Source: an uncultured Eubacteriales bacterium (lineage in GTDB: Bacteria; Bacillota; Clostridia; Oscillospirales; UMGS1783). From it: a stretch of DNA of 7,156 nt. Under the pieces are notes generated by a model, which saw only the letters and a list, made by a program, of their open reading frames with translations, searched no databases and was not told the origin of the DNA. The position numbers and the translations under genes are program-made. Where the stretch lies: contig USJY01000066.1 of assembly GCA_900555065.1 (NCBI GenBank), positions 1 through 7,156 of the forward strand. The letters are read 5' to 3'. Positions within the stretch are counted from its first letter, which is position 1. The number at the start of each line of letters is the position of its first letter. This document shows, in pieces, positions 6,450 to 7,156 of this stretch.

Positions 6450-6619
6450 CTTCCCACTCCTGTTCATGCTATAGTCAATGCAAATTCCGGATAGAGGCGT
6501 TCGTCTTCAGGGCCGGTTTTGCCGCGATGTGCGGCTGAAAAACACGCGTCCCGCGCAAGAACAATGCGCAGCGGCGCACTTTTTCCAATGCCATGCCGCG
6601 TTCTTCCGGAAGCAGTATC

Positions 6620-6648
6620 AGTATAGTATACCCGTCCCGGTCTGTCAA
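6620..6648 (-). promoter_or_regulatory. Consensus sigma-A promoter of the ABC-F leader
   Basis: On the minus strand a perfect TTGACA (6648-6643), a 17-base spacer and TATACT (6625-6620, 5 of 6). Transcription should start near 6613, about 370 bases before the ABC-F start. The TGA inside the -35 box is the stop codon of the upstream gene. A near-perfect promoter in front of an intrinsic terminator fits constitutive initiation with control at elongation. Leader bases 6612-6462 hold no feature I can assign beyond a small hairpin and a weak 39-codon frame. Confidence 0.85.
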
Positions 6649-7156
6649 GCCTGGGCCGCGCCGTCCTCTTCCGGCAAAATCAGTTCGCGCGCATAGGGCA
6701 GCGTCTCGATCACAGCGCAGAACTCGCGCCATTCGTCGAGCTTGTGAAACCGGCGAGCGGCGTACATATTGATCAGGTTTTCGTAGTTGAAAGTACAGGT
6801 GCGCATCTGGTTATAGCTGCTTGGAAGAAGCTGGATCATTTGCCACCAGTATTTCTTGTCTTTGGTTTTGAGATACTTCTCTCTACAAAGATTTAAGGAA
6901 GGAATTATCCAGCAATATAAAATATCTTTTGGGCTGTAGTATTTATAACATTCATAATCAGAAAGCGAAATATCTTCAAATGTATTTCGTAAATTCTTGT
7001 TACCAATCAAATTTTCACAACTGAAATCATCCGGCATAAACTCTTTCTCCGCAATTTTGTGCATCGTGGAACAGGAATTAGCAACGGTTCCCACTTTATA
7101 GGTATCGAACTCCTTCCACCAATACAGCGGGGCGGTGATGTCAAGATAGACCGTAA
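6645..7156 (-). CDS. Uncharacterised protein, possibly ThyX-like (5' end outside window)
   Basis: The frame is open from the right edge to TGA 6647-6645, about 169 codons; the N-terminus is missing because the visible upstream sequence (TVYLDITAPLYWWKEFDTYK) is in frame with no start needed. The protein is soluble and rich in aromatic residues and cysteine, without signal or membrane segment. Conserved-looking blocks are YWWKEFDTYKVGTVANS, QLLPSSYNQMRTCTFNYENL, and ARRFHKLDEWREFCAVIETL near the C-terminus. These blocks remind me of a small, mostly unannotated phage and Clostridia family related to flavin-dependent thymidylate synthase ThyX. I cannot confirm it, and the canonical ThyX RHR motif is not in the visible part. 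Base composition is mosaic: by hand count about 29% GC at 6841-7020 against about 62% at 6661-6720. The stop codon lies inside the -35 box of the ABC-F promoter; no terminator separates the genes. Confidence 0.75.
   Translation of the reverse strand, partial: TVYLDITAPLYWWKEFDTYKVGTVANSCSTMHKIAEKEFMPDDFSCENLIGNKNLRNTFEDISLSDYECYKYYSPKDILYCWIIPSLNLCREKYLKTKDKKYWWQMIQLLPSSYNQMRTCTFNYENLINMYAARRFHKLDEWREFCAVIETLPYARELILPEEDGAAQA

Noticed and set aside
6521..6535. GCCGC/GCGGC hairpin in the upstream part of the ABC-F leader
   Set aside because: It has no T-run on either strand and no pairing partner with the attenuator elements. It may fold, but no role can be supported.
6565..6584. Plus-strand hairpin TGCGC/GCGCA followed by five Ts
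   Set aside because: No plus-strand gene ends nearby, the stem is short, and GC-rich sequence makes such stems common.
1..7156. tRNA, rRNA, CRISPR array, insertion sequence or attachment site
   Set aside because: None was recognised by reading both strands. The only tandem repeat is the 66-base coding period of the leucine-rich repeats.

Overview
The window looks like a chromosomal stretch of a GC-rich Bacillota of the class Clostridia. It carries a spoIID-type sporulation gene and uses AGGAG-type ribosome binding sites, sigma-A-like promoters and intrinsic terminators. Its ABC-F protein is closest to the Lsa family, and its citrate synthase is a clostridial type. Christensenellales or Oscillospirales-like groups would fit, but no ribosomal RNA or other marker settles it.

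Layout, left to right. Positions 1-1796 (minus) encode most of a membrane-anchored, extracytoplasmic leucine-rich-repeat protein that continues past the left edge. It has its own extended -10 promoter and a 5' stem-loop. Positions 2069-3433 (minus) encode citrate synthase, with a near-consensus promoter upstream and a 12-pair hairpin terminator behind it. Divergent from it, 3530-4570 (plus) encodes SpoIID, the sporulation lytic transglycosylase. An intergenic gap of about 210 bases contains the terminator of the next minus-strand gene, an Lsa-like ABC-F ribosome-protection ATPase (start near 6242, stop at 4782). At the right edge (6645-7156, minus, 5' end outside the window) is an unassigned small protein that may be a ThyX-like phage/Clostridia family member. 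Its middle is strikingly AT-rich.

The most interesting part is the roughly 370-base leader of the ABC-F gene (6243-6613, minus). Four elements can be read directly. A consensus promoter (TTGACA, 17 bases, TATACT) has its -35 box overlapping the stop codon of the upstream gene. A six-codon open frame, MYGFSC, has a perfectly spaced AGGAG, and its last codons form one strand of a long GC-rich hairpin. An intrinsic terminator lies immediately before the ABC-F ribosome binding site. A 10-pair complementarity joins the 3' strand of the leader-peptide hairpin to the terminator, so the two structures exclude each other. This is the wiring expected for drug-induced ribosome-stalling attenuation: a ribosome stalled on MYGFSC would free the antiterminator strand and switch the resistance gene on. 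The function is inferred; the pairings are seen in the sequence.

The genes look like independent housekeeping and accessory units, not one pathway. No mobile element, CRISPR array, tRNA or rRNA was found.
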